Origin: Hyperoodon ampullatus
Lineage: Eukaryota > Chordata > Mammalia > Artiodactyla > Ziphiidae
Length of the DNA: 64,000 nucleotides
Reading direction: 5' to 3'
Assembly (NCBI GenBank): GCA_949752795.1
Contig: OX457074.1
Coordinates: forward strand, 29,125,980 to 29,189,979
In this document: piece after piece, positions 38,305-49,857 of the stretch
Numbering within the stretch: the stretch's first letter is position 1
How the letters are laid out: every line of letters begins with the position of its first letter
Notes under the pieces: generated by a model
Databases searched by the model: none
The model's input: the letters and a program-made list of their open reading frames with translations, nothing else
Told to the model about the DNA's origin: nothing
Made by a program: the position numbers and the translations under genes

Positions 38305-38777
38305 TATAATTTTTTTAAATAGGTAAAAAACATGAATAACCAAAGCAGCACTGTAATATTAGAATTGACTTGAACAGTTAGAGGTGCTTAAATACAATTT
38401 TGTTACTTTCCTTTTATTTTTGTGACCTTAAGGTTAAAGTATGTTATTGAAATGCCATGTAGATGAAGATTTTTCAAATGTATGAAAACGTAATAGTATT
38501 TCCATAGCCAGTTTTTCCATATTTTAATTTTTCTTTTATTTATTTTTAAATTTGTTTCCCATGTTTTAATTTTGTATGAAGTTATTTTTAAGAACAATTC
38601 CATTTTCTACAATAATCAAGGATATAACCCCATTGGTCCAAAAGTAAATAGGTGAAGATTAGTATTTTACACTTATAGGCAGGATATCTAATTTATTTTA
38701 CTGTGACATCAATTTTTTAAAAAAATACCAAAAGAAGGGAAGATTGATTAGAGATCTTGCAATAACAACTCTCAATT

Positions 38778-38985
38778 ACGGCTTCCCTGGTGGCGCAGTG
38801 GTTGAGAGTCTGCCTGCCGATGCAGGGGACACGGGTTTGTGCCCCAGTCCGGGAAGATCCTACATGCCGTGGAGTGGCTAGGTCCGTGAGCCATGGCCAC
38901 TGAGCGTGCGCGTCCGGAGCCTGTGCTCCACAACAGGGGAGGCCACAACAGTGAGAGTCCCGTGTACCGAAAAAAAAAAAACTTG
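38778..38985 (+). mobile_element. CHR-2-like SINE
   Basis: 'ggcttccctggtggcgcagtgg' through 'caacaggggaggccacaac' and poly-A. It is followed immediately by a second SINE. Confidence 0.92.
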
Positions 38986-39110
38986 GGAATTCCCCGGTGG
39001 TCCAGTGGTTAGGACTCCATGCTCTCACTGCTGCAGGCCTGGGTTCAATCCCTGGTCAGGGAACTAAGATCCCACAAGCCACATTGTGCAGCCAAAAAAT
39101 TTAAAATTAA
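38986..39110 (+). mobile_element. Short tRNA-derived SINE, in tandem with the previous
   Basis: 'gggaattccccggtggtccagtgg' begins right after the poly-A of the CHR-2 copy. It then has 'caatccctggtcagggaac' and an A-rich end. Confidence 0.9.
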
Positions 39111-39534
39111 AAAAAATGTTTAAAAAAATCCATCTTGCTGGAATATTTTCAGAATTCAAATAATGACAACTATTGTGATTTGATTTCCATTTTAGAAAGT
39201 TAGCTCTTTAAATCAACTCACAGTGTAGAGTGAATCAGAAAGGGAGGAGATTAATGAGACCAGTTAAGAGGTTGTAGTTTTAGCAAAGAATGAAAACTAC
39301 CTGAACTAGGATAGCAGCATTAAAAAATAAGGATGGTGCAGATTCAAAAGTTGTGGGCAGTGTGAGTTGAGGGAAGGGGAGAAGTTAGGGCAGAGGACAT
39401 GGAGAAGCAGCCCTGGGGGCAGCTACCACTTAAATGGGATCCTCTGCACGGGTTTTGTCTGCAGGTTGGTTTGTGCCCAGGCCCCAGTGTAACCAGACCG
39501 GTTGGTCACAAGTACCCCAGTATCTACTGCCTTG
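39111..39534. other. No gene recognised
   Basis: Mixed composition, single-copy-looking. No exon of RNF157 was found. Confidence 0.35.
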
Positions 39535-40050
39535 GAGCCTGTATTCATCTCCCCAGGCTGCCGTAACAAAATACCACAGGCTGGGTGGCTTAAACAACAC
39601 ATACTCACTTCTCACAGTTCTGGAGGCTGAGAACTCCAAGATCAAGGTGCCGGCAGACTGGGTTGCTGGTGAAGGCCCTCTTCCTGGCTTGCAATGACTG
39701 CCTTCTTACTGTGTCCTCACATGACAGAAAGAGACTGGGAGTTCCCTGGTTGCCTAGTGGTTAGGATTCCCGGCTTTCACTACCGTGGCCCGGGTTCAGT
39801 CCCTGGTTGGGGAACTGAGATCCTGCAAGCCTCACGGTGTGGCCAAAAAGAAAAAAAAAGAGAGAGAGACTGATATCTCTATTTCTGTTCTTATAAAGCC
39901 ACTAATCCTATCTGGAGGGGCCCACCCTTATGACCCTATCTAACCCTAATTATCTCTCAAAAGCCCCATCTCCAAATATAGTCACATTGGAAGTTGGGCT
40001 TCAAGGTATGAATGGGGGAAGGGGACATGTGTCCATAGCACAATGTAAAG
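39535..40050 (-). repeat. MLT1-type MaLR LTR, interrupted by a SINE
   Basis: 'ggctgccgtaacaaaataccacag', 'gtggcttaaacaacac', 'ctcacagttctggaggctgag' and, after the SINE, 'ggggcccacccttatgacc' and 'ccatctccaaatatagtcacatt'. This is the reverse complement of an MLT1-like solo LTR of an ancient ERVL-MaLR. No internal viral genes are present. Confidence 0.8.
39737..39866 (+). mobile_element. Short tRNA-derived SINE inside the MLT1 LTR
   Basis: 'gggagttccctggttgcctagtgg', 'ggggaactgagatcctgcaag' and an A/G-rich tail. The flanks 'agaaagaga' and 'agagagagact' suggest a short target-site duplication. Confidence 0.85.
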
Positions 40051-40325
40051 TCCATGGAAGGAGTCGGACTCTTTTCTGAGTGAGTGTGTGTGTGTGTATT
40101 AGATTGGATTTTTTGCCTTTTGTCTGCTATCTTCTTTCCTTTTTCCTTCCTTTATAATTGTACTACAACTCTTTTTGTTTTGGGCATTCAGTTTGGCAAT
40201 ATTTAGTAAATTTTCAGCTGTGGCCCAGCTATTTCACTTCTCTGAGTGTCCATGTAAAGGAAAAACATACTCCTGTGTGTTTCCTCTGCTCTCAGTATTC
40301 TACTAAAATGCTGATTCACTTTTTA

Positions 40326-40354
40326 AAAATTAATTAATTAATTAATTAATTAAT
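40326..40354. repeat. (AATT)n microsatellite
   Basis: Seven units of AATT form the tail of the reversed SINE that follows. Confidence 0.9.
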
Positions 40355-40639
40355 TTTTTAAATTTTATTTTTGGCTGCATTGGGTCATCATTAGCTATGC
40401 GCCAGCTTTCTCTAGTTGTGGCGAGCATGGGCTACTCTTCATTGTGGTGCACAGACTTCTTGCAGTGGCTTCTCTTGTTGTGGAGAATGGGCTCTAGGTG
40501 CACAGGCTTCAGTAATTGTGGCATGCGGGCTCAGTAGTTGTGGTGCACGGGTTTAGTTGCTCCGCGGCATGTAGGATCTTCCCAGACCAGGGCTCAAACC
40601 CGTGTCCCCTACATTGGCAGGCAGTTTTTTATTTATTTT

Positions 40640-40683
<44 letters not shown>

Positions 40684-40920
40684 TTACGGTACGCAGGCCT
40701 CTCACTGTTGTGGCCTCTCCGATCGTGGAGCACAGGCTCTGGACACGCAGGCTCAGTGGCCATGGCTCACGGGCCCAGTCGCTCTGCGGCATGTGGGATC
40801 TTCCCGCACTGGGGCAGGAACCCGTGTCCCCTGCATTGGCAGGTGGATTCCCAACCACTGCGACACCAGCGAAACCCTGGCAGGTGGTTTTTAACCACTG
40901 TGCCACTAGGGAAGTCCCTG
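40355..40920 (-). mobile_element. CHR-1-like SINE, reversed, split by a nested SINE
   Basis: The left part runs from 'ttttggctgcattgggtc' to 'ctacattggcaggcag'. The right part, 'tggcaggtggtttttaaccactgtgccactagggaagtccc', completes the head after the nested CHR-2 copy. The repeated 'tggcaggnngttttt' at the two joins is the target-site duplication. Confidence 0.85.
40626..40878 (-). mobile_element. CHR-2-like SINE, reversed, nested
   Basis: A (TTTA)n tail of about thirteen units (40630-40686), then 'cgcaggcctctcactgttgtgg' and the head 'ccactgcgacaccagcgaaaccc'. It inserted into the CHR-1-like SINE, so it is the younger of the two. Confidence 0.9.
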
Positions 40921-40949
40921 ATTCACTTCTTTTTCCCAATTCACTCTTA

Positions 40950-41296
40950 ATTAATTTATTAATTTATTTATTTTTGGCTGCATTGGGTCTTTGTTGTTGC
41001 ATGCCGCTTTCTCTAGTTATGGTGAGCAGGGGCTACTCTTCGTTGCAGTGCACAGGCTTCTCACTGTGGTGGCTTCTCTTGTTGCAGAGCACGGGCTCCA
41101 GACACGCGGGCTTCAGTAGTTGTGGCACACGGGCTTGGTAGTTGCGGCCTATGGGCTCTAGATCACGGCTCAGTACTTGTGTCACACAGGCTTAGCTGCT
41201 CCACGGCATGTGGGATCTTCCCAGACCAGGTTTCAAACTCATGTCCCCTGCATTGGCAGGCAGATTCTTAACCAATGGGCCACCAGGGAAGTCCCT
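40950..41296 (-). mobile_element. CHR-1-like long SINE, reversed
   Basis: 'atttatttttggctgcattggg' through 'accaatgggccaccagggaagtccc'. Confidence 0.9.
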
Positions 41297-41504
41297 CCTG
41301 ACTCACTTTTGACACTAGATGTGTGTGGGTTTTCCACACATCAGGCAGGAATTGTTAAATAAATTATAGTGTATCTATACTATAAACTGGTATTCAGCCA
41401 AAAATAAAGTAGAGCTGTATCCACTGAGGTGCAAATATATCTATGACCACATCATTTACCAAAAAAAGCAAGTTCCTATATAAAATGTAGAGTCTGGTTT
41501 TATT

Positions 41505-41632
41505 TCTTTATTTTATTTTTTAAATATTTATTTATTTATTTGGTTGCACTGGGTCTTAGTTTCCGCAGGCAGTCTCCTTAGTTATGGCTCACTGGCTCCT
41601 TAGTTGTGGCATGTGAACTATTAATTGTGGCT
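41505..41632 (-). mobile_element. SINE like that at 4152, reversed and head-truncated
   Basis: 'atttatttggttgcactgggtcttagtttccgc', 'ctccttagttatggctcactggctcc', then 'gtggcatgtgaactattaattgtggc', where the match ends. The missing tRNA head lies exactly at the left boundary of the RNF157 block. Confidence 0.75.
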
Positions 41633-43972
41633 GTAGAAAGAGAATCAGTAGGGCTTTGCATCTGCCCTGGGGTGCACCGAGGTTGCGAGCCCAGGTGACT
41701 GATGGGGCTGCCGGGCGTGGGCTGGGGGACAGGCGGTGTTTGTATTAGATCCATCAAGCTGGAACTAACCCTCCATCCCAGAGGAGAAGCCCAGCAGGTA
41801 CAGGGGCCTCCGCTGGTTTTGTGTTCTCTGCCTTCAGAAGAAGAGCTGTTTGCCTGCGTACCACAAAAAAAAAAAGGAGAGCTGTTTGTAATCCTGGGGA
41901 AACTTGGGGTGTTCCGGTGTCACAGCTGTTCGGTGACCTGTGTCACCTGAGCTGCAGTATTTGTGTGGCTCCAGCAGCTGCTGGGCCTCGGGCAGGATGT
42001 ACTTGCACCTCCCCCCGAGAGACAGCCACTCCGGGTCAGGGGTGCACAGAAGTGATGAGAGGAGAGACCAGCCCTCCCTCTGCATGTCGCCTCCTGCCGC
42101 CCTTCCCAGACCCCTTTTCCTCCTCCCCGCCCGTGGCCCCTGCCCTGTCCCTTCCCCTCTAACATGTTTGACTGGCGCTTACTTTTTTCCCACCCAGGAA
42201 TGTGGCATCACCCCAGAAAGTGAGAACCTGACCTTGTCATCGAAAGGAGCTGTTGACCAGTCGTCCTGCACAGGGACGCCTCTCTCCTCCACAATTTCCT
42301 CCCCAGAAGGTACATGATGGTGGGTGGGAACAACTGCAGGTCCTTCCCCATCAGCCGAGTCCATAGTGCTTCTAATATTTCCTCCCGGATGGACTAGGGA
42401 GCAGCAAATTAATACCTAAGCGGAAGATAGAATAGGCCCCGGCTTGAGAGGAAGTGAGACTCGCTCCCTTGCAACGAGAGGGCGGTCTAGCGGCTGAGCT
42501 GGGGGAGAAGCAGGTATCTCACTCCCAGTCCTGCTGTCATAAGTGTTTCTTTAACATTATGACAGGGAAAAGCAAATCCCTCATCCCTGAGGTTGAGTTT
42601 GGAGCTCTAAAGCATAAAGTAGTCAAACCTTGGAAAACCTTCCATCTAAACCCTATTTGGTGAGGGCCAGGCCAGGCCGCTGGTGTCCTCACTGCCCGGG
42701 TGCAGCGAGAGAGCTCTGCTCCCAGTCCACTCACAGCAGCCGGGCCTGACCTCCGTGCCCTTCCTCCAACTCCTGTCTCCAAAGACCCTGCCAGCAGCAG
42801 TCTGGCCCAGTCGGTCATGTCCATGGTGTCCTCCCAGATCAGCACCGACACCGTCTCTTCCATGTCCGGCTCCTACATCGCCCCTGGCACGGAGGAGGAC
42901 GGGGAGGCTCTCCCCTGCCCCCGGGCCGCCAGCAGGACCCCCTCAGAAGAAGCAGAGTTAAGAGAGGAGCATGGGATCGCCCTCGTCGCTCTGCTCTGCT
43001 CTGTATTCGAGTCCCAAGGAGCTCAGTCCAGGGCCTGCCAGGGAGATAGGCAAAGCCCCCCAGTGCTCGGGAGGGGAGCCCTGGAAAACAGGGTACCGTG
43101 TCATTGAATCAAAGACTCCCTAAGATGTGATCTTCCATGTGGCACCACTTCTGTCCTGAGGACTTGGTTTGCGTTTGTTGCCAGGCGAGCTGGGTAGGAG
43201 AGCCGGTGACATCTGCACCTTGACTTTTGTTGCTCCTTTGCAGGTGACGCCAGCGGCGTCTCCCGACTGCAACTTTGAGGGCCTCGCCGCCACCGCCGAA
43301 GAGCAGGATGCAGAGGTAAGAGCAAGGTGGACGCTGGTGCCCCTCCCCGGTCAGAGGGACTGCCGGCGCTGGCAGAGGATGCAAATAGGATGGGGGCTGT
43401 TCTGGAAGAAGCCTTCCAAGCTGCTGCACTTGGATCTGTTAGAGGCAGGGTGCAGACAGAGGGACCGTCCGATTAGCAGAGGGCGCTGGTCTGAGCGTAA
43501 TAGGTGTGGGGTGAGTTCCAGAGGGAAGTCTTCCAGGGCAGACCCTTGAGAGGGTGTTTGTCCTCCAATTCACTGAGTATTTACCTGGCACAGGCATCTC
43601 ACATCTTCCTGGCACTGGGGGACACAAAGACCGAGTGACATGGCTTTTGCCTGCCCACGCCCCCAATCCACCTATCCCACCCATCCCGGAGCTCCGTCTG
43701 ATGGAGGAATCAGAGTTATAACTCAGCGTGAGAAGTGCTCTGACGGAGGTGTGGCCGAAGTATATGGAATGCCCAGCTCCCAGTGGGGACTCTACAACTT
43801 TCTCTTGAGCCAGATGTTCTCAAAGGAGTATCTGGATGGGATTGGGGATCCTAAAGGGTTTCTGAAAGTTTTATGATCTCACGGTTTGCTTTTTCATTTG
43901 ACAACTTTTATTTCCACCTGAGAGAAACAGTGTGAGCTAAACTATTACCAAGGCTATTCCTGACAGTCCCAG

Positions 43973-44033
43973 GGTCCCTCTGTAAGGTGCCTCAGACCTG
44001 GTCCCTCTGTAACGTGCCTCAGACCTGGTCCCT
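43973..44033 (+). repeat. 27-bp direct repeat, 2.3 copies
   Basis: 'ggtccctctgtaaggtgcc..agacct' repeats head to tail with one substitution. This is a small tandem duplication in an RNF157 intron. Confidence 0.9.
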
Positions 44034-44821
44034 ATGGGCCGATCCTGCCTCGCCAAGCAAAATCTGCCTCTGCTGGGCCTCCCAGCCATCTCACATGGAC
44101 AGGAAATGTATGCATACCATGAGGGTGATTAGTTCTGTCTTTTGACAATCAGTAGACTCATTTCACTGCTTTATGGACTCACAGTGCCTTCCTTCTCTCC
44201 TAGGGAAATGATGTTCTAGAAGAAGAGGACAGATCACCCACACAAGAAGATGGTAAAAGACCTGGTCTTTTGCTCCCTTTTATTATATTTCTTTCCCGGG
44301 TATTCTCTAAAGGGTAGAGAAAGGGGCACTGGTGTGACTTGGTGGCACTGCTCAAGGGTGTGGCTTTGGGGAAAGGTTGTCTTCTTGATGGAATATCAAA
44401 GCAAGCAGGGTATCTGAGGACCTCAGCAGCCTTCTTGGCTCTTTCTGGGCCTCTGAGCCAAGGCTGCAGTAGATACATGTAGTTCTCCACCTACGTTGAG
44501 TAGATCCTGAAGCTTCTTGGGCAACTGTCATCACCTTCCTTCCTGCTTCAGCTTCTCAGCTGAGTCTCACAGAACTGCTCTAGCAGCCCCAAAGTTCATC
44601 TGCAGCAGGAGAACAGCTTCCTCCCCTTGGGGAACCGACTGTTAGGCAGTAGGTTTTCCTGCTTTAGTGAAGAAAACGGCTGATATTACAGTAGCAGAAG
44701 GATCAAAGCCCTGGTGGCATAGCAAATGTGAGGTGAAGGGACGTTAGCAGCTCAGCGTACACTAGTGTTTGTAGGCTATTGGAACGATTCTCTTTACCAT
44801 CATTCAGGCCTCAAGTAGATA

Positions 44822-45150
44822 GTTTTTTTAAATTGGAATAGTTGGTTTACAATGTTGTGTTAGTTTCTGCTGTACAGCAATGTGAATCAATTATACATAT
44901 ACATATATGCACTCTTTTTTTTAGATACTTTTCCCATATAGGCCATTACAGGGAACTGAGTAGAGTCCCCTGTGCTCTACAGCAGGTCCTTATTAGTTAT
45001 CTATTTTATATATAGTAGTGTGTATATGTCAATCCCAATCCCCAATTTATCCCTCCCCTCCCATGCCCCCCGCCATAACCATAAGTTTGTTTTCTACATC
45101 TGTGACTCTATTTCTGTTTTGTAAATAAAGTCAATCATATCTTCAGTCGG
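44822..45150 (-). mobile_element. L1 3' UTR fragment, reversed
   Basis: 'gtttacaatgttgtgttagtttctgctgtacagc', 'ggccattacagggaactgag' and 'tatatatagtagtgtgtatatgtcaatccc' are the reverse complement of a cetartiodactyl L1 3' end. Confidence 0.8.
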
Positions 45151-46354
45151 AAGAATTTTGTTTCTAGTAAGCCGAGAAGCGAAGGAACGACCTACATATA
45201 GAGCAAGGAAGTGGGGGGGGGAGGTGACCTGGGAATCCCACCTGGGAGTGTAAGACCAGGCGTCCCAGGAACCGGTGTCTCTTCCCTCTGCTCCTCTGAG
45301 GTGCCTCCACAGAAGGGCAACCTCCAGAGCAAACCTGGATCCCAGCCTGGATGCAGATGTCACACTAGTCACCTCTGCTTTGGCCATGGCAGTTGCTTGG
45401 GGGGCGGTGTGGTGTTCAGGGGGTGCGCATGTGCACATGGCCACTCTCTCCTGGCCAAGTAGTGCCTGAGGAGGGGTGGTCGCCCAGGCTGTGGCTGTGC
45501 CGCACGCGCACGCCAACCAAGCCTGGGTTGGGCACTACCTCCCCTCGGTTGATGTCTTCAGGGCACAAGGCTCCGAGTTCTCCATTGTGATTGTCGTCCC
45601 CAGTAGAATATTTGCTTCTAAAAGGCACCGGGCAGTACGTGGTTTCCGCCTCACATTCCATATGTGGTTTCCACCTGACATGCCGTACGCAGTAGATGTA
45701 TGTTTCTTCCTCTCCCTTTCACCAAGGAAAAAAAACCGGGTGGGGAGCTTGAAAAAATAACATTGAAAACTGTCCCCTTCCCATCTTACATGACTGTAGG
45801 TTTCTGGTCAGCCCCTTAAAACATCCTCAGAATAGCAAATTAAGTCTCAAAGGAAATAAATCATAATTTTACAAACAATGCAATTCTTTGATTTGAGGTG
45901 CAAAATTACAGGACCAAAGAGCTTTAATTGCCATTTTATGTATTAGTCATTTCGCAGAGCCTTGTGGTCATAAACACACCCCACATGCACCGACATACTC
46001 AGGCCGGAGCCCGGGGTCACTTCCCCCGTGGGTCTCCTAGCTCTTCCAGACTGGCTTAGCTCTGCTCTGGGCCCGGGTCTGCATGTCCGAATCCCACAGA
46101 CCTCCCCAGGGTCTGATTTCCCAGGAATGAAGGCTGGAAAGGGGCCAGTTAAGGAAACAGAGCAGAACAGAGCGAGAACACAAGCGTACCCACACAGTTT
46201 CCTTTATTGTCCAATCTCCCCACTTAATTATTGTCTTTTTTTTAACATATGATTTGATGTTTTTTGTCTCCATCCTTAAGATTTTTATTTTAAGGACAGC
46301 AAAGCAGAGAAAAACACAGCCAGGTCCTCTCTAACTGCCTTAACTCCATTACAG
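45151..46354. other. RNF157 intron
   Basis: DNA between the two last recognised RNF157 exons. Open frames here lack splice context and domains. Confidence 0.5.
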
Positions 46355-46465
46355 GCCAGAGGACATTCGCATTTCTAGGTATGGAGTGTGACAATAACAA
46401 TGACTTTGACATTGCCAGCATGAAAGCACTGGACAATAAGCTGTGCTCTGCGGTCTGCTTACCCG

Positions 46466-49239
46466 GTGAGTGGCAGTCTGCTGAACATGAACTTGGTGGG
46501 AGACGCTCCCCTGCTCGCACCCCTGCTCTCACCTTGGGACACCCATCTCCTGCCCTGCAGTTCCTGCAAGAAGGCATGGGCTTTGCTAAGGTGCTGGGAG
46601 CCAGTTGCTGAAAGGAAGTGAGGCGGCCTCGGGAGAGTCCTTGGGCAAAGAGCGACTCTGCTCTAAGCGAAACTATTTGGGCATGGAGAAAGGCGCAAAA
46701 ATACCTCCAAAGCCTTCCGATTTGACCTGACCGTGTCCCCTCCATCATGATCTTGCAGGTCCCATGGCAGGGGGCCTGGTCTTGTTTCCATCAACAGGCA
46801 GTTTAAGGCAGACACGGCCTCTGTGATAAGGTCTTGGAAAGAGAGCCTGAGCCCTTGAAAAGGGAACCTGTAGCCCCTCAGAGGACAGTGTTTAGTTAGG
46901 ATCAGAGAGGAATTTCAAAGCCAGCATTTTAGAGACTAGCTCTGTGACCCAGTGAGCCCTGGGCTACCACCAGTTGCCTTGTGCTCCCTAGATTTGGATC
47001 CCAAAGGAACGATCAGGGGTCGAGGGTGACTCTTCTCCCTGGAGCCCTAACTCTATAAATTCAATCAGGGTCATCAACGTGCCCCTTATTCCTTCTCATG
47101 ACACTAAACTGAATCCGGGATGAGTTCTCAGGAGGAGCCCACCTGTCAGTCACACTCTGGGCACTGATGTCCCTCTGCTCCGTGCTCACCAAGGGCTTCA
47201 CCAACCATGGCTCTAAAGCCACGTCTTGCCCAGTGGACTAGGTCGAAATTGCCCCTCCTGGGTTCACGGCAGAGACTGCCTTCATGTTGCATGGTTTGTA
47301 ATCTCTTAAACATGCCCTGGACATGCTTAAGCTTCAGGACAGCGACGTCCCATCGTGGGTCCAGTGCTTTACTCCCTTGGCAACGTGGCTACAGGTGCTG
47401 GAGGGACACAAACTCCTGTGGTTGCCACTCTCCATCAGCTTGCAAAAGACCCAGGTCCTCACCCCTCTGGCCCCATGCAGGCTTGTGGTGGAGGAAGCCG
47501 TAATCCCCAGAGACACCTCCCACGGCCTTCCCAGGGGCTCGCCAGCCTTTCCACTTAGCGTTGACCCAGCCAGGCCTGGGCCAGAGCGGCTGAGCTCCAG
47601 GGTACACTTCACTTCCTGCCTTCCCACTCTTTACCTGGCTTCTGTCTGTCCATTTGTTTCTCATGTCTTTTTGCCAAATGTACGTCTGTCTGTCAAGTTT
47701 GTTTATTTTGAAACTCATTTAGGTTATCCAAACTTCATGTGAAAGTTCATGTTCACCCACTCCCAACCCCAAGCTTGCTAGGCGCGCGCACATCCGAGGG
47801 GCCCTCGCTGAGGCTTCCATTCCTAACTGGCAAGAGCCTGTATTTAATATGCTGAAATTTTCCAGGAAAAAAAAATATTTGTGAGACTAGATTAATCCCT
47901 GTTCCACAAAAGCGGGGATGCTTCTGTGGCAAAGGTTACGGGCACGATTTGTTTTGGTCACTAGTTGGGGAAGATGCCATCTCTGCCCTCACTCCGCCCT
48001 GAGTCTGTGGCAGCCGTGCCGGCCAGCCGCTCACTGGGCTTCAAGAGAGGAATCTAGGCTCCTGCATCCCCGCAGTGGCTCCCCACCAACCCCCGTGTTT
48101 GGCAGAGAGAGCTCCTGGGAATTCTTTCAGCCACCCATGCTGGTGGAAACTGACCCCAGGCCTTGTGCTTCCTCCTCTCCCTAACTCCTTCTGGCCAACC
48201 TGCTGGTGGGTGTTTATTCCACTCTGGGATTGCGGCAGGGGAGCGAGACCTGGAAGGAAAACAATGCCTGGGCTTCTTTACGGTGATCTTGGGAGCCAGC
48301 CATTCTCAGATTAAACAGGCTTCACCGTTCAGGCCAGACATGAAACCGAATGACAGTGGTGGCTGCCGGGACAGGGAGTTGAGGGTCGCATCGTAGCCTC
48401 ACCCCGAGGTCTCAAGGGCTCTTACAGGAGAAGGAAAGTGCATCTGCTCTCTTGGTAAAATTTTTCTCGGGTTCTGCTGTTAGCGTCACGCTGGTAGTAA
48501 AGAGCTGGGGAACTCTCTGGAAGCATCTGTCGGGTTAATGTCGGGTTAATGACAGGAGCATCCACTGTGGTAGGTCCCGTGGAATCAACAGACTTCACCA
48601 CGCTCAGCTGTAAGTTCAAAGTTCCATCCTATGACTGAGGTGCCTCAGGCTGGCTTGGCCGTCAGGACAGCTTCTCAGGCACTTGGTCCCCCTCTCCACG
48701 CTGTTTCCCTCCCCACACGGATGCCACTCCCCTCACGGAGCGCCCACAAGGAGGGAGCCCGGGGAGCATCCCATGGTCCACCCTCCCCAGGCCCACAGGT
48801 GCTCTGCCACTCCTGGCGGCAAGGATGGCTCAGATTCCCATCCTTGCTGCTCTCGTCACCCTTGTGGGAGTGATGCTGAGAAAGCACCTGTGTCATTCCA
48901 GCACCTCTTCCCCTAAGAAGCCTCTGGGTCTTCTTTGGCCCCAAGACCAATGCGGTGGGGGGGGGGGCGATGGTATGTTCTGAGATTGTTCTGCAAGGTT
49001 CTCAAAGGGAGGAAATCTGAGTTGACCATTGTAGGTGGTGAGCCGATTAGAATCGCGAGGCCGTGCTAGGTAGACGGGCCTCCAAGGAATCTGATGGAGT
49101 ATCACACAGGCGGCTGGATAGTGGCCAGGGGACCAGTGACAATTCTGTGAAAAGGCTCTGGGGAGTGTGATGGGAAAAAGCAAAGATAATTTGAGTTTAT
49201 TAGTGGAAATACAAATGTTTTTGTTTTGTTTTGTTTTGT
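46466..49239. other. Expected RNF157 last intron and terminus, no exon found
   Basis: The donor GTGAGT at 46466 should lead to a final coding exon. I scanned to 49.2 kb on the plus strand and saw no match to the RNF157 C-terminus. Small repeats are present: 'gtcgggttaat' twice at about 48527-48549 and a run of about 13 G near 48956. Confidence 0.45.
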
Positions 49240-49410
49240 TTTTTGTGGTACGTGGGCCTCTCACTGTTGTGGCCTCTCCTGTTGCAGAGCACAGGCTCCG
49301 GACGCGCCGGCTCAGCGGCCATGGCTCATGGCCCAAGCCGCTCCACGGCATGTGTGATCTTCCCGGACCGGGGCACGAACCCATGTCCCCTGCATCGGCA
49401 GGCGGACTCT
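49240..49410 (-). mobile_element. CHR-2-like SINE, reversed, cut at its head
   Basis: 'cgtgggcctctcactgttgtggcc' to 'ggcggactctcaacca'. The final 'ctgcgccaccagggaagccc' is absent, and the sequence runs directly into an L1 3' UTR. This is a rearrangement junction, not a normal SINE end, because the head of the element is missing at that side. Confidence 0.85.
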
Positions 49411-49681
49411 CAACCAAGGGTAAGCTGTGACAAAGCGAAAGAGAGGCATGGACATATATACACTACCAAACGTAAGGTAGGTAGATAGTGGGAATCAGCC
49501 GCAAAGCACAGGGAGATCAGCTCGGTGCTTTGTGACCGCCTGGAGGGGTGGGATGGGGAGGGTGGGAGGGAGGGAGATGCATGAGGGAAGGGATGTGGGA
49601 ACAGATGTATATGTATGACTGATTCACTTTGTGATAAAGCAGAAACTAATAAAAAAATAAAAATAAAAGAAAAATAAAATA
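49411..49681 (+). mobile_element. L1 3' tail, copy A
   Basis: 'gggtaagctgtgacaaagcg', 'gtgctttgtgaccgcctgg' and 'gattcactttgtgataaagcag', with an A-rich end. It matches the tails at about 58434 and 59058 almost exactly. Nothing else of this L1 lies to its left. Confidence 0.9.
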
Positions 49682-49857
49682 ATAAATACTTGGGAAGAAA
49701 AAAAGTACTTTGACTCAAGACAAGCTGGACATGGAGGAGTGAGAGAGGGCAAGGGGTAGAGGGAAAGACATGTTTCTGGGTGGGAGCTGGTGTACCATCC
49801 CCCGGGCACAGCTCCTGCGCAGAGGCTTGATAAGGAGCCCTCACCTCCACCCACCCA
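49682..49857 (+). repeat. L1-flanking segment, copy A (about 176 bp)
   Basis: 'ctttgactcaagacaagctgg' through 'taaggagccctcacctcc' recurs at 59321-59496 with few differences. It is not part of the L1 and probably is the original genomic flank. Confidence 0.9.

Larger units (their letters stand above)
42198..46465 (+). pseudogene. RNF157: RNF157 3' exons, broken copy
   Basis: RNF157 is a MGRN1-related RING E3 ubiquitin ligase. Five exons of its C-terminal, non-RING half are seen: 42198-42309 (ECGITPESENLTLSS), 42785-42957 (SLAQSVMSMVSSQISTDTVS), 43244-43315 (SPDCNFEGLAATAEEQDAE), 44204-44252 (GNDVLEEEDRSPTQED) and 46355-46465 (ECDNNNDFDIASMKALDNKL). All are open and in matching phases. The donor after 42957 reads TT instead of GT; using the GT one base earlier leads to an immediate TGA in the next exon. 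None of the upstream exons, including the RING exons, was found from 31 to 42 kb. The last exon I expect (ending VWGPLAV in human) was not found before FOXJ1. I read this as a decayed partial gene; a rearranged but expressed gene is the alternative. Confidence 0.75.

Noticed and set aside
42700..43107. Continuous frame of 135 codons through the RNF157 exon into the intron
   Set aside because: Only 42785-42957 matches the family; the rest reads intron. The frame is open by chance past the lost donor.
46741..46800. 'tcttgcag' acceptor at 46752-46759 as the last RNF157 exon
   Set aside because: The sequence that follows (GPMAGGLVL..) does not resemble the RNF157 C-terminus.
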